DNA of 64,000 nucleotides from UBA9676 sp963837105 (GCA_963837105.1 CAWIMG010000028.1:248001-312000); one strand, 5' to 3'. Positions 16,703-25,825 are shown, counted from the stretch's first letter. The notes: generated from the letters alone by a model not told the origin. Translations and numbers: made by a program.

Positions 16703-17570
16703 GCGATTGGACCTCGGCCCATACCGCGCGGTCGGCCACAGGTTCGTCGTCCAGGGCAACGACGCCGACCCAGGTGCGGCTGCGGCTGGAGCACGCGCTG
16801 GCCCCGCTCGCAGACCCGACGGCCGCACCGAGCGGTAGCTACAAGGTGACCGACCACGGAGCGGACGGAGAGAAGCGCTACACGCTGGACTTCGACAGCT
16901 CGTCCGTGTTCGCCACCGACAGCCAGGACCACCTGGCCGGCTTGGTGGCGTGGCACGTCAACGGGTCGGTGGTGCGGGCTGGACCGCGGGCGCATCTGTT
17001 ACTCCACGCGTCCGCGGCCGAGTGCGACGGGGTCACGGTAGTGCTGCCCGCACCGATGGAGTCCGGCAAGACCACGACCGTGGCCGGGCTGCTGCGCGCT
17101 GGTTACCGCTACGTCACCGACGAGACGGTCGTGCTCGGACCGCGGCGACCTGTCGATCACGGCGTTCCCGAAGGCGCTCGCCCTGGACGCGTCCGCGGTG
17201 CAGCGGCTGGGCGGGGTGCCACTGCCGGGCTACCGGCACGCGGCCACTCCGACGCCCAGCAGCAGGTGCCCTGGCGGGATCTGGGCAGCCCCGGCGTCGC
17301 CACTGGCGGACGTCCCGAGCTGATCGTCTTCCCGAGTACCAGCCGCGGCGCGACCACCGTCGCCGAGCCGGTGACGCCGGGCGCCGCCGTCCTGGAGCTG
17401 GCCGCGTCGACGTTCCGGTTCCGCGAACGTCCGCGACGCAACCTCGACGCCTGGCCCGCCTGGCCACCAGGTCCCCGACCTACCGGCTGTCCATCGGTGA
17501 CCTCGACGAGGCGGTGCAGGTGATCACGTCACTGGTGCAGGACGGCGCGGAAAGGACCCTGTCGGCATGA
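16699..17570 (+). pseudogene. HprK-related kinase (PqqD-associated), with several frameshifts
   Basis: The coding region can be followed through about five frame changes (near 16705, 16770, 17135, 17250, 17430). Pieces in order: LGPYRAVGHRFVVQGNDAD; VRLRLEHALAPL; LDFDSSSVFATDSQDHLAGLVAWHVNG; LLLHASAAECDGVTVVLPAPMESGKTTT, where MESGKTTT is the Walker A loop; LLRAGYRYVTDETVVLG, the DE-containing segment; ITAFPKALALDA; RPELIVFPSTSRG; and LSIGDLDEAVQVITSL. The order and P-loop match HPr-kinase-like proteins of the HprK-related/PqqD systems and of phosphorylated lasso-peptide clusters. The next gene encodes a PqqD domain and its start overlaps this end. The breaks may be sequence errors. Confidence 0.78.
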
Positions 17571-18775
17571 GCCGGTCCGGCGACGACGCGGTGCTGGACG
17601 CCGTGCTGGTACCCCGCAAGGGGCTCACCGTGGTGCCGGTGCAGGACGAGCTGGTCGTCTACGACCGCTCCGGCGAAGGCCAACTCCACCGACTGGACCC
17701 GCGCGCCGCCCTCGTGTGGCGCCTGCTGGACGGCACCGCGACGGTGCGCCAAACGGCCGCGGAGATCGCCGAGGCCGTCGGGGCCGACCCCGCGCAGGTC
17801 ACCGCCGACCTCGCCGCCCTGGTGGGCAGCCTCGCCGAGCTGAACCTCGTGGTGCCCGCCGTCACGGCCACCGCGCGGCGCCGTTCCCGCGGCTCCGCCG
17901 ACGTGGGTACAGACGACGACCCCGCGGAGGGCGAACCACCAGGTCGACCGCCGGACGGGGTCATCCGGATGCAACGGACGCCCTGCTACCTGGCGCTGGA
18001 GGCGCAACGATGGCATACGACCGACGCCGTCTCTGCCGGGCCCTTCCTGGTCGGCGTCCGCACCAGCGACCACGTCGCGCAGGCAGCCGTGCGGGACCGG
18101 TTCGAGCACGTCCTGACACCCGGGGCCGAGGTCGACCCGAACTTCTCGCTACGCCCCGCCGTCGACGCCGCGCCCGGCCAGCCAGCCCAGCTGGCCCAGC
18201 TGTTCGCCGGGTGCACCCTCGTCGGCCGGCACCGCACCACCGAGGCAGCCCTGACCCAGCTGGCCCGGGAGCTCCAGTCCACCGCGGCACGGGCCGCGGT
18301 GGACCGGCCCTGGTTCGAAGGAACGGTGCTGCTCGTCGACGGCCGGGTCACGCTCGCCCCGGGCTGGCTGTGGCCGGCCTGGACGGCGCAGGCCACCCGG
18401 CTGCGCGAGCAGGGCATCCGGCTGCTCGCCCGCCATGTCGCACTGGACACCGACACCGGCCAGGCGGTGCTACCCGCCCTCCCCCCCTCACCGCACAACG
18501 CCCTCTCAGACGACCCCGACGCCGGCGTTGACCAGCGCTACCCGATCGACCTGTGGCTGCTGCACGGGCAACCGCCCGGTGAGCGGCCCACCCCCGCCCA
18601 TGCGGGGGCGATCGCCGCCGGAACCATCCTCAACAACGACCGGTTCGGGTTCGAGCGCCTGCTCCCCGCACTCGCAGCGCTCAGCGGACGTGTCGAGTTC
18701 CTCTTCGCGCCGTCCGCACAGGCGGCGGCGCAACTGATCCTCGGTCAGCCCGAAGCGATGACGACCCGGGCGTAG
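17567..18775 (+). CDS. PqqD-domain protein fused to a C-terminal degenerate HprK-like domain
   Basis: 402 residues from ATG 17567, overlapping the kinase stop (ATGA type). Residues about 1-100 form a PqqD winged-helix fold: ELVVYDRSGEGQLHRLDPRAALVWRLLDGT, VRQTAAEIAEAVGADPAQVTADLAALVGSL; PqqD domains bind peptide leaders for modifying enzymes. A charged linker follows. Residues about 130-402 resemble the adjacent kinase in layout (VRDRFEHVLTPG versus VRLRLEHALAPL; VTLAPGWLWPAWTAQ at the P-loop position; IRLLARHVALDTDTG versus YRYVTDETVVLG). The Walker A lysine is absent, so this half would be inactive as a kinase. The alignment is by eye. Confidence 0.75.
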   Translation: MSRSGDDAVLDAVLVPRKGLTVVPVQDELVVYDRSGEGQLHRLDPRAALVWRLLDGTATVRQTAAEIAEAVGADPAQVTADLAALVGSLAELNLVVPAVTATARRRSRGSADVGTDDDPAEGEPPGRPPDGVIRMQRTPCYLALEAQRWHTTDAVSAGPFLVGVRTSDHVAQAAVRDRFEHVLTPGAEVDPNFSLRPAVDAAPGQPAQLAQLFAGCTLVGRHRTTEAALTQLARELQSTAARAAVDRPWFEGTVLLVDGRVTLAPGWLWPAWTAQATRLREQGIRLLARHVALDTDTGQAVLPALPPSPHNALSDDPDAGVDQRYPIDLWLLHGQPPGERPTPAHAGAIAAGTILNNDRFGFERLLPALAALSGRVEFLFAPSAQAAAQLILGQPEAMTTRA

Positions 18776-19256
18776 GTGACGTCGCCGGGGTCCGAGAACT
18801 GCACGGTCTGCGGAGGCGGGTTCGTCGGGGGCGTCAGAAGGCCGCCCTGGTCGGTCAACGCGGCGTAGATGCCGAAACTGCTGGGTGCGCCGACCGTCAG
18901 GCGGCCCCGAGGCCTGACATGGTCCGCCTGGACGTGGCCGTCGTTCCCCTGGGTGCCCAGGAGGTGATCATGCCGTCCGAAGAGATCGAGTAGTCGCGAC
19001 TCCACGCGTAGTTCTGCGAACCGTCAGCCGTCCTGATGGACCAGTTACCCCCGGGGAAGTGGGACGTCGGGAGGCTGTAGTGGCAATGCCACTCATGACC
19101 CGGATCGCCCGGCCGTGGCGACCCCGTCGCCCCGTCGCCGAAGGCCGGACTCGTCATCGACTGCACGACGGGCGCCGCCCAGACAACGCCTCCTACGATC
19201 GCCGCCCGACGGAGCACCACACGACGAGTTACGCCAGCACCGGGGCCGCCGGCCAT
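18745..19256 (-). CDS. Tat-exported small protein, unknown family (one frameshift)
   Basis: About 170 residues from ATG 19256, with GGGAGG five bases upstream. The N-terminus is a twin-arginine-type signal: GVTRRVVLRRAAIVGGVVWAAPVVQ, then SPAFG. The mature part is short and polar: HEWHCHYSLPTSHFPGGNWSIRT, YAWSRDYSISSDGMITS. After a frame change near 18960 it continues TQGNDGHVQADHVRPRGRLTV, SSFGIYAALTDQGG and TYARVVIASG. No known domain. It converges on the PqqD gene with a 31-base overlap at the 3' ends. A secreted partner or substrate of the kinase/PqqD pair is a hypothesis. Confidence 0.65.
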
Positions 19257-19456
19257 ACGCCTCCCACGAAGATCGCCCGCGTGCTGCTTCGAGATCGGCA
19301 GCGAGCCTGCCCCGACCTGCCGCACACGATTGCCCGCGCCCAACAGGCCCAGGTCGAGGTCCGAACGCCGAGCCGCGAAGAAGAGCCTGTAGCCACCACC
19401 TCGCAGCACCCGCACCACCCTGAGCAACCCGGGGCGACTACCAGCACGACAAGGCC

Positions 19457-19482
19457 AGGCCCCGTCCTGGTGGGCGGGGCCT
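19457..19482. terminator. Hairpin terminator downstream of the cell-wall-binding gene
   Basis: Perfect 8-base arms AGGCCCCG and CGGGGCCT with a 10-base loop, 54 bases past the stop of the minus-strand cell-wall-binding-repeat gene. It separates that gene from the Tat-protein gene. Confidence 0.55.
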
Positions 19483-19535
19483 GACTGCGGAACGTGCTGG
19501 CTCCACCGGGTTGGGGCGAAGCCGGCCCTGGTCGG

Positions 19536-20582
19536 CTACTTGAACATGGCGTTCAGGGCGGTTTCGACTGCGGTCCCGACGGCACCCGTGCCGCCGAAGA
19601 TCAGGTACTGCTGGATGGGCTTGTTGGCCTTCGCCGTCAGGTAGGTGGAGGCTTCAGGCGACAGGGTGGTCGGGCTGGTCAGCAGCAACGGGCCGCCGAG
19701 CGCGCCCAGTTCCGCCCCGCCCGCGAGCGCGTCGGGGAAGGTGACGCCGCTGGCCACACCCGCGTATGTCGGGAAGGTGGCGTCTTGGGCGTCCACAAAC
19801 TCAGCGGCCAGCTTGGCCGCCGTGTCGTAACGGTTCGTCCCGACAATCGCGGTGTCGAAGTAGCCCTGCGCGGCCTTAGCCGCCGGGCCCCCGACGGCCA
19901 CGATGGTGCTGTCCGTCTTCCGCAGGGTCAGGTAGTCCGCGACCGCCTTCGGCAGCAGCGGGCCGGCGGTGAGCACGACCGCCCCGCCGAACGTTCCGGC
20001 TTACGCACCCGCGGCCAACGCGTCGGGGAAGTCGGTGCCGGTAGTCACGACCACCAACCCGATGTTGGTCCCGGTTCCGGTGGGCGTGCCGACGATCACC
20101 TGGGCGACCTTCAGGGCGGTATCGAAGCGGTCCGTCCCGGCGAACCGTTGGGTCACGTAGCCCGCCTGGGTCACCTCGGTGGCCACGGCCGCCGACAGGG
20201 CACCTTCACCGCCCATCAGGTACACGGTGGCGCCGGGCGCGAGGACGCGCTTGATCTCAGTGAGCACCCGCGGATCCAACGAGCCGGGCGGGGTCAGCAG
20301 TAGCGGCCCTGCCTTCGCGACAGCCAGCGGGCCCCCGGCCAGCGCATCGGGGAAACTGTCCGAGCGGGCCAGCACGACAGACGTCGCCGTGCCTTGGGTC
20401 GAACCAACGTCCGCGATGTAGTCCTGCGAGATCTGGATGGCCGTGTCGATCCGGCCGGCCCCACCCAACCGCAACACCGGCGGCGTCAACGCCGCCGACG
20501 CGGGGAGCGCCAAGGCGGTCAGCAGGACCGCCACAGCGCCGAGAGGGATCAAGCCCGAGGCAAGACGCTTAGGAAACTTCAT
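19536..20582 (-). pseudogene. Secreted cell-wall-binding repeat 2 protein, interrupted by an in-frame TAA
   Basis: From ATG 20582: signal peptide (FPKRLASGLIPLGAVAVLLTALALPASA). Then three CWB2-type units with the family marks FAGTDRFDTALKVAQ, DSFPDALAGGPLA, GPLLLTPPGSLDPRVLTEIKRVLAPGATVYLMGG, NRYDTAAKLAAEF and LIFGGTGAVGTAVETAL. A TAA at 20001-20003 interrupts it in frame (DALAAGA-stop-AGTFGGAVVLT), and coding resumes without a frame change to the TGA at 19536. CWB2 repeats anchor proteins non-covalently to cell-wall polymers. With no extra domain seen, this may be a surface-layer protein. Point nonsense mutation or base error. Confidence 0.85.
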
Positions 20583-20629
20583 GTGGGCTTGACCCCGTTT
20601 GACGGACTGGGCTTGGCCCTGGGTGTGCC

Positions 20630-20984
20630 ACGCCACGGGCGGCTGTCAGCCCCCTCCTACGAGGCGTGGGCGAGCGAGCGGGGGATGCCGTCCCGGGCTG
20701 TACTGGTACGCCGGTTCGGCTCCTGGGCCAAGGCTGTGGAGGCCGCTGGGTACCGACCTGCCGTGTCACACCCCGCCGGGCGTACCCACCTGACCCACGA
20801 CGATGTGGTGGCCGTGGTGGCGGCCTTCATCAGGGACGGGCAGGCTGCGGGTCGTCCGCCCAACAGCCGGTACTACCCGGCGTGGGCGCGGAAGCACGGC
20901 GCGCCCAGTTTGGCGGGGCTGGGACTGTACTGGCGGTGGTCGGACCTGGTCTCCGAGGCGCTCGGAACGTTGGCGGAGCCGTGA
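20630..20984 (+). pseudogene. Homing-endonuclease-associated repeat protein, 5'-truncated
   Basis: No proper start is present. The readable part has two repeat-like units: APSYEAWASERGMPSRAVLVRRFGSWAKAVEAAGY and NSRYYPAWARKHGAPSLAGLGLYWRWSDLVSEAL. Each has the pattern S-x(2)-Y-x(2)-WA-x(3)-G-x-PS-x(6)-R-F-x-W, typical of homing-endonuclease-associated repeats (HNHR type) found in actinobacterial DNA-binding proteins. The helix between them (HDDVVAVVAAFIRDGQ) fits too. Upstream sequence overlaps the 5' end of the opposing cell-wall-binding gene, so this is a remnant. Confidence 0.6.
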
Positions 20985-21117
20985 GGTGCCGCTGCTTGGT
21001 TCAGTTCCTTCGCTTCAAGATCAACCAGCAGGGCTACTTCGACAAGACCGGCGACTACGCAGACTGTCCAACTGCCGTGTCGCCTCTCGGGGCGGCGGGG
21101 CTATCTCTCTCTCGAGT

Positions 21118-21327
21118 TCAGATCTCGGCCGCATCCGCGCCAGGGCGGACCCGACCGCTCGCCGCTGGGCCGCGCAGCCTACGCAAGGCGTTGCGCATGG
21201 CTAGCACGACCACCACAAGCACCACTGCGCCGTGGCCCAGCTCGTAGACGAATCCGATGAGCAAGGCCGGTCCCACCAGCAGGATGAAGATCGCTAGGAA
21301 CCGCTCGAGACGGCTTGTCTCGCTCAC
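21118..21327 (-). CDS. Small two-helix membrane protein
   Basis: 69 residues from GTG 21327 with GGAAGGTGA upstream. Two hydrophobic stretches (FLAIFILLVGPALLIGFVYEL and AVVLVVVVLAMRNAL) are followed by an Arg-rich tail (RRLRGPAASGRVRPG). No family recognised. The good ribosome site and membrane topology support a real gene, although it lies among remnants. Confidence 0.55.
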   Translation of the reverse strand: MSETSRLERFLAIFILLVGPALLIGFVYELGHGAVVLVVVVLAMRNALRRLRGPAASGRVRPGADAAEI

Positions 21328-21331
21328 GAGA

Positions 21332-21556
21332 TCACCTTCCCCGACTTTGAGTGACCCGTGGAGAAGCTATGGCCTCGCCGACCTCGTCGATCTCGGCCTG
21401 CACGACCAAGACCCGCAAAGTCTCGGCGTTGATCCCGAGCTGCTCGCCGAGCCGTCTGCACGCGTTCGGCCGAGTCGCCGGGTCCATGCGGGCATCCAGC
21501 GTCATCCGGACCGCGCGCTCGCGAAGCTCATCGGGATACTTCCGTGCTGCTGCCAT
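21332..21556 (-). mobile_element. IS3-family transposase OrfA remnant
   Basis: From ATG 21556 with GGAAGG upstream: AARKYPDELRERAVRMTLDARMD, ATRPNACRRLGEQLGINAETLRV. This is the helix-turn-helix N-terminus of IS3 OrfA proteins (K-Y-P-x-E-L-R-E-R-A-V-R-M). The match ends after VQAEIDE, where the normal protein would continue for about 40 more residues to the leucine zipper. OrfB and both ends are gone. Confidence 0.8.
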
Positions 21557-21631
21557 GACTCGCATCCTTCCGGGGAATGCGAGCCTCCATCACACCCGGG
21601 GCGAGACAGTCCAAAGCAGTAGGCTGAAAGC

Positions 21632-22534
21632 ATGCACGAGGATCTGGAGCCCCCGAGATTCACCGTCATCACGGCGGCAAGAAATGCAGCCAGCTCAATC
21701 GCGGGTTGTATTGACTCTGTGTTGGCCCAGACTGAAAAGTCTTTCGAGCACCTCATCGTGGACGATGGCTCCACTGACGCGACCGCTGAGATGGTGCTCG
21801 GAGCGACCGACCGTCGCGTACGCATCGTGCGGACCCTTCCTGAGGGCGTATCGGCGGCGAGGAATCACGGTTTGCGAGAGGCTCACGGTCGCTGGATCAC
21901 GTTCCTGGACTCGGATGATCGAGCACTTCCTGAATGGCTCGCGACGTGGTATCGACTCGCCCAACCAGCGCACACCGCAGTAGTAACCGGCATGGTCACG
22001 CTGGCTCAAAGCACCGGCAACACTACTAGTGGCCCTTGCCACATGGTCCGGCGCAGCGAAGGGGCAGCCGTCGCGTTTCTGCCTGGCAGTTATGCTGTGC
22101 GGTCCGACGTTCTCAGGGCGATCGGCGGATTCGACGAAGGCCTGCAATTCTCAGAGCACACAGACTTGGCTTTTCGACTGGCCGATCATTGCGAGGAAGA
22201 GGGGCTCGGGTGGGTCTTCGAGACCACCCCAGTCGTTCGAATCTCGCGAGCGTCGCCTGCCCGCGAAAGGCTCTTTCGATATGCCGGGATGAGAGAGCAC
22301 GCAGCATCGACGCTGCTGGATCGGCATCGTGATCGTTTTGCTGCTGATCCGAAAACCGCGGCAGACTACTGGCGCGTCATCGCATACGACCGAAGAGTTC
22401 TCGGCAGGCGCAAAGAAGCTATCTCCGCTGCCAGTAAGGCGTGGCGACTAATGCCGCAATCGCTATCGACCTACCGGACTTTCGTGGGCGTCGTGGTTGG
22501 CAGGTCAGGCGTCGGCTCCATTCGCGACACCTGA
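21632..22534 (+). CDS. Family 2 glycosyltransferase
   Basis: 300 residues. GT-A fold: FTVITAARNAASSIAGCIDSVLAQ, HLIVDDGSTDATAEMV, GVSAARNHGLREAHGRWITFLDSDDRALPEWL, where D-S-D is the metal-binding triad. FLPGSYAVRSDVLRAIGGFDEGLQFSEHTDLAFRL is the acceptor/catalytic region. Base composition is visibly less GC-rich than the flanking core genes, suggesting transfer. It is likely to add a sugar to a surface glycan. Confidence 0.88.
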   Translation: MHEDLEPPRFTVITAARNAASSIAGCIDSVLAQTEKSFEHLIVDDGSTDATAEMVLGATDRRVRIVRTLPEGVSAARNHGLREAHGRWITFLDSDDRALPEWLATWYRLAQPAHTAVVTGMVTLAQSTGNTTSGPCHMVRRSEGAAVAFLPGSYAVRSDVLRAIGGFDEGLQFSEHTDLAFRLADHCEEEGLGWVFETTPVVRISRASPARERLFRYAGMREHAASTLLDRHRDRFAADPKTAADYWRVIAYDRRVLGRRKEAISAASKAWRLMPQSLSTYRTFVGVVVGRSGVGSIRDT

Positions 22535-22586
22535 CGCGCTCATCGAAGCCCGCGAAAGGTGAAGGCGTCTAACTGCTCACAATAGC

Positions 22587-23564
22587 TCAACCAGGCTGTC
22601 GCGCCTGGCGAGCCAGGCGCCGAGCCTCAACAAAGTATCCGTAGGTCAATGAGACGCGCGTGAGCCAAAAGCCCGCCCGCACAGGAGGTCGGAGATATCC
22701 AAGAGTCCGCATGACTTGCCCCAACAGGTGGCGAATCCTCGGGTCGGGCTGCTCGATGCGAAGCATCTCAGCGAAATTGTTATGGATTCGGGCGCCTCCC
22801 ACCCCATAGTAGAATTGCTGCCTGCAGGCAGCCCTCAGCCCAGGCCTTACGGCGTAGTGAACGCACGCTTCTGGAACATACAGGATAGCGAAACCTGCCA
22901 GTTGAGCGCGGATAGAGAAGTCCGCGTCGTCTCCTCCTGCTTGATAGGACTCCGACCACCCCCCGAGTTCCAGGAATGCCTCGCGCCACACCGCGCAATT
23001 CGAACCACTTGCGAGAGGCACTCCCCCCACAGAAGTCATTCCCCCAGAAAGGCCAGCTGGACGTAGGCGCACGTCGCTGGCTCGTCCACGCGGTGACCAT
23101 GGCAGCAATCGACCTCCCAGTACGTGCGCCTCGCGACTCCGCGCCACCAGTGAAGAGACCCAGTTGTCAGCAACGACGTCGTCGTCGTCGCAAACGAGCA
23201 ACAACTCGCCCGCGGCGACCGTGCAGCCAATGTTTCGAGCGCCACTCACCCCAGGGCGAGACGAGGAGTCGACGACCCGCCATGATCGCAACTGGTTGTT
23301 GTGGCGAGCCCATTGCTCGACAACTTCAGTCAGCCGAGGGTCGCCATCATTGTTGGAAACGATCACGTCGAACGGGCCCGGGAAGTCCTGGCCCGCCAGG
23401 GCCGCGAGCTGACCGCGGATACGCTCCCACCCTCCGCGGCTGGGTATGACGACAGATACAGTCTTGGGAAGCCTTGCTGGCACCGCACGGGGCGCGGGCG
23501 GACGCACGAGCCGAATCGGGGGGCCAGGGGCCAAGGACCGCGCCTGCTGCTGAGCGTCAGGCAT
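22587..23564 (-). CDS. Family 2 glycosyltransferase
   Basis: About 325 residues. ATG 23564 with GGAGG six bases upstream is preferred to a TTG at 23606. VSVVIPSRGGWERIRGQLAALAGQ, FDVIVSNNDGDPRLTEVV, VSGARNIGCTVAAGELLLVCDDDDVVADNWV (the D-D-D metal site), CAVWREAFLELGGWSESYQAGGDDADFSIR and VHYAVRPG are GT2 signatures of the succinoglycan-type branch. It lies back to back in the same low-GC segment as the 21632 transferase. Confidence 0.88.
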   Translation of the reverse strand: MPDAQQQARSLAPGPPIRLVRPPAPRAVPARLPKTVSVVIPSRGGWERIRGQLAALAGQDFPGPFDVIVSNNDGDPRLTEVVEQWARHNNQLRSWRVVDSSSRPGVSGARNIGCTVAAGELLLVCDDDDVVADNWVSSLVARSREAHVLGGRLLPWSPRGRASDVRLRPAGLSGGMTSVGGVPLASGSNCAVWREAFLELGGWSESYQAGGDDADFSIRAQLAGFAILYVPEACVHYAVRPGLRAACRQQFYYGVGGARIHNNFAEMLRIEQPDPRIRHLLGQVMRTLGYLRPPVRAGFWLTRVSLTYGYFVEARRLARQARQPG

Positions 23565-23848
23565 GCCTGCCTCCGCGATGACCGCGGTGAACCGTTCCTC
23601 GGTCAAGCCTTGGCCTGCACCCCAGACGAACGGAGCGCCAGCGGCACACCACGCACGTCAGCGCCAGAGCAGGGCCACGCGGGAATGCCTCCATCGCTCC
23701 ACTATCACACTCCGGCTGTGCGGTCGGCGAGTCATCGACGCACTCGCTGGAGACGGTCTGGCGGAGGCCATGAACCTGCTGGCGGCTGGACCTTACAGGT
23801 CTCTCGATGATTCCCGTTGGCGCTTGACCGGTTTCGTAATCTGGCGAC

Positions 23849-24681
23849 ATGAAGACGATCCAGGCCGTGCTACCGATCATCGCGGCAGATTTCGCGAGAG
23901 CCGAGAGATTGCTTGTGCCATCGCTTCAGCACAACATTGACTGCATCGAAACCTTGTGGATCATCGTGCCGCAGTGCGACGTGCGGGAGGCGGCGCGAAG
24001 GTTTCCTGACGCGACCGTCGTCAGCGAGTACGACGTTGTCCCAAGTCTTCGCAAAGTGGACCGCTGGCGTCCGTTAATGTGGTTCGGGCGGTTGCCGCTG
24101 CACCTTACCACCGGCCAGGTCGTATTGCCATGGGCTGGTACAAACAGCAGTTGATCAAGCTAGCGGCCGCCGACCTGGTCACGACGCCCTTCTACGTGAC
24201 GCTGGACTCCGATGTGATCAGCACTCGACAAGCCTCGATCGATGACTTCGTGTGGCAGGGGAGGGGAGTGCTGCAAGTCGAACACGGGGGTCAAGAACTG
24301 TGGTACCGGCAAACCGCGAAGGGTCTTGGCCTGCCCGAGGCGCCCGATCATATGGGCGTCACCCCAGCCGTTCTATCGGCGGACGCGGTCAACGCGATGC
24401 TGCGATGGGTAGGTGGGCACCGGCAGATGATCACGAAGTTGCCATGGACGGAGAACGCGGCGTACTAAACGTTTCTTCGGGCCAAAGGGCGCGTTGACGA
24501 ATTCCATAGCCCAGGTGAGTTGTACGCCCAGCCGTGCTGGCTTCATGACGTATGGGACGCGTGGGACGCGGCCGCTGCCTTCTCGCCAGATGCTGCGCCG
24601 TTCACGATCGTCCAGTCGAACAAGGGGCTACCCGTTGATGTAGTGGCAGCAAGGATTGCGCCTTTGGTGGAGTGGCTCTAG
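23849..24681 (+). pseudogene. DUF6492-type glycosyltransferase-like protein, frameshifted and with in-frame TAA
   Basis: From ATG 23849: IQAVLPIIAADFARAERLLVPSLQHNIDCIETLWIIVP. The frame changes between about 24076 and 24120, then GWYKQQLIKLAAADLVTTPFYVTLDSDVI (D-S-D site), GVTPAVLSADAVNAML and LPWTENAAY. A TAA at 24466-24468 then interrupts, and coding continues in the same frame (TFLRAKGRVDEFHSPGELY, WDAWDAAAAFSPDAAPFTIVQSNKG) to TAG 24679-24681. GWYKQQL and DSDV fit DUF6492 putative glycosyltransferases. Confidence 0.7.
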
Positions 24682-25027
24682 GGGGCCGGCCCGACCACGG
24701 GCGGCCGACCGGTGCGGCAGAGTTCCGCCTCTACGAGGGCGAGACCCTGGAGGGCACACGGAACTGGGGGGACCAGTCAGCGGGTACCCAGCGGCACCGC
24801 AACCACGACCTCGTCCTTCGCGGTCACCACAGCCTGCACTGGCAGGACTACTCACGGGTCACGTCAGGGCGGGGCGGGACGTTTCGGATCTTGGTGATCG
24901 AAGTCGAAGGTTTTAGGCTCTCCTGACGTACCTGTGGGTGCCGTGAGTTCGCTGTGAACGGGCGCACGCCGCTCTCGCAATAGATTTCGGGCTGTTGAGG
25001 TCCTGAAATCGGTGAGCTGAGAACGGC
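24682..25027. other. Gap with probable left end of the ISL3 element
   Basis: A short open frame reaches TGA 24926 but matches nothing I recognise and has no convincing start. GGCTCTCCTGACG beginning at 24916 resembles the GGCTCT-type terminal repeats of ISL3 elements and would be the left end of the element whose transposase starts at 25028. No other gene is supported. Confidence 0.4.
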
Positions 25028-25765
25028 GTGCGCGAGGCAAGGGTATGGCGTGCCCTGATGGGGCTGGAGAACACGGTCGTCGAGGACGTGGTGTTCGATG
25101 AGGACGCGGCGGTCATGGTGGTGCACGTGCGGCCGACCGCGTCGCGTCGTCGCCGATGCGGGACGTGCAAGCGGCGCAGCCCGGGGTTCGATCAGGGTGC
25201 AGGTCGTCGGCGCTGGCGGGCTTTGGACCTGGGAACGGTGCAGGCGTTCGTGGAGGCCGACGCGCCCAGGGTGACCTGCCGCACGCATGGGGTCACTGTG
25301 GCGTCCGTTCCGTGGGCCCGGCACGACGCGGGCCATACGCATGCGTTCGACGACACCGTCGCGTGGTTGGCGACGGTCACCTCGAAGACCGCGACGACGC
25401 GACTGATGCGGGTCGCGTGGCGCACGGTCGGGTCGATCATCACCCGGGTCTGGGCGGACACCGGCGGCGCGGTCGACCGGCTCGAAAGCGTGACGCGGAT
25501 CGGTGTCGACGAGATCTCCTACCGGCGTGGGATGGCGTATCTGACGGTCGTGGTGGACCACGACACTGGTCGGCTGCTGTGGGCCGCGGAGGGCCGAGAC
25601 CGGGCCACGCTGCGGAGCTTCTTCGACCTCCTCGGCGAGACCAGAAGCGCTGGGATCACTCACGTCTCCGCCGACGGCGCTGACTGGATCGCGATGGTGA
25701 TCGCCGAGCGCTGCCCGAACGCAGTGCTCTGCGCGGACCCGTTCTATGCCGACGTCCTGGTTATG
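25028..25765 (+). mobile_element. ISL3-family (IS204/IS1001/IS1096/IS1165) transposase, 3'-truncated
   Basis: About 245 N-terminal residues of an ISL3 transposase: VVHVRPTASRRRRCGTCKRRSPGFDQG (zinc-binding region), LDLGTVQAFVEADAPRVTC, MRVAWRTVGSIITRVWAD. The catalytic core follows with IGVDEISYRRGMAYLTVVVDHDTGRLLWAAEGR, where the first acidic residue sits, and VSADGADWIAMVIAERCPNAVLCADPF. After CADPF, where the family continues for 150-200 residues to the catalytic Glu, the sequence departs and meets the oppositely oriented recombinase gene. Inactive remnant. Confidence 0.85.
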
Positions 25766-25825
25766 CCGACCTCGGGCTTGACCGGCTTGCTGGCCTGCGG
25801 CGATGAGGGTCCGCGGTCGGCATAT

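Noticed and set aside
16699..18775. Lasso-peptide biosynthetic cluster
   Set aside because: Kinase and PqqD domain occur in such clusters, but no asparagine-synthetase-like cyclase, B2-type protease or precursor peptide is visible nearby.
20001..24468. Stop-codon reassignment of TAA
   Set aside because: Many other genes in the window need ordinary stops and the affected genes lie in an error-rich, degraded region; two cases do not support recoding.
24672..24926. 84-codon open frame between DUF6492 and the ISL3 element
   Set aside because: No ribosome site, no similarity recognised, and it overlaps the end of the glycosyltransferase-like gene and the presumed IS end.
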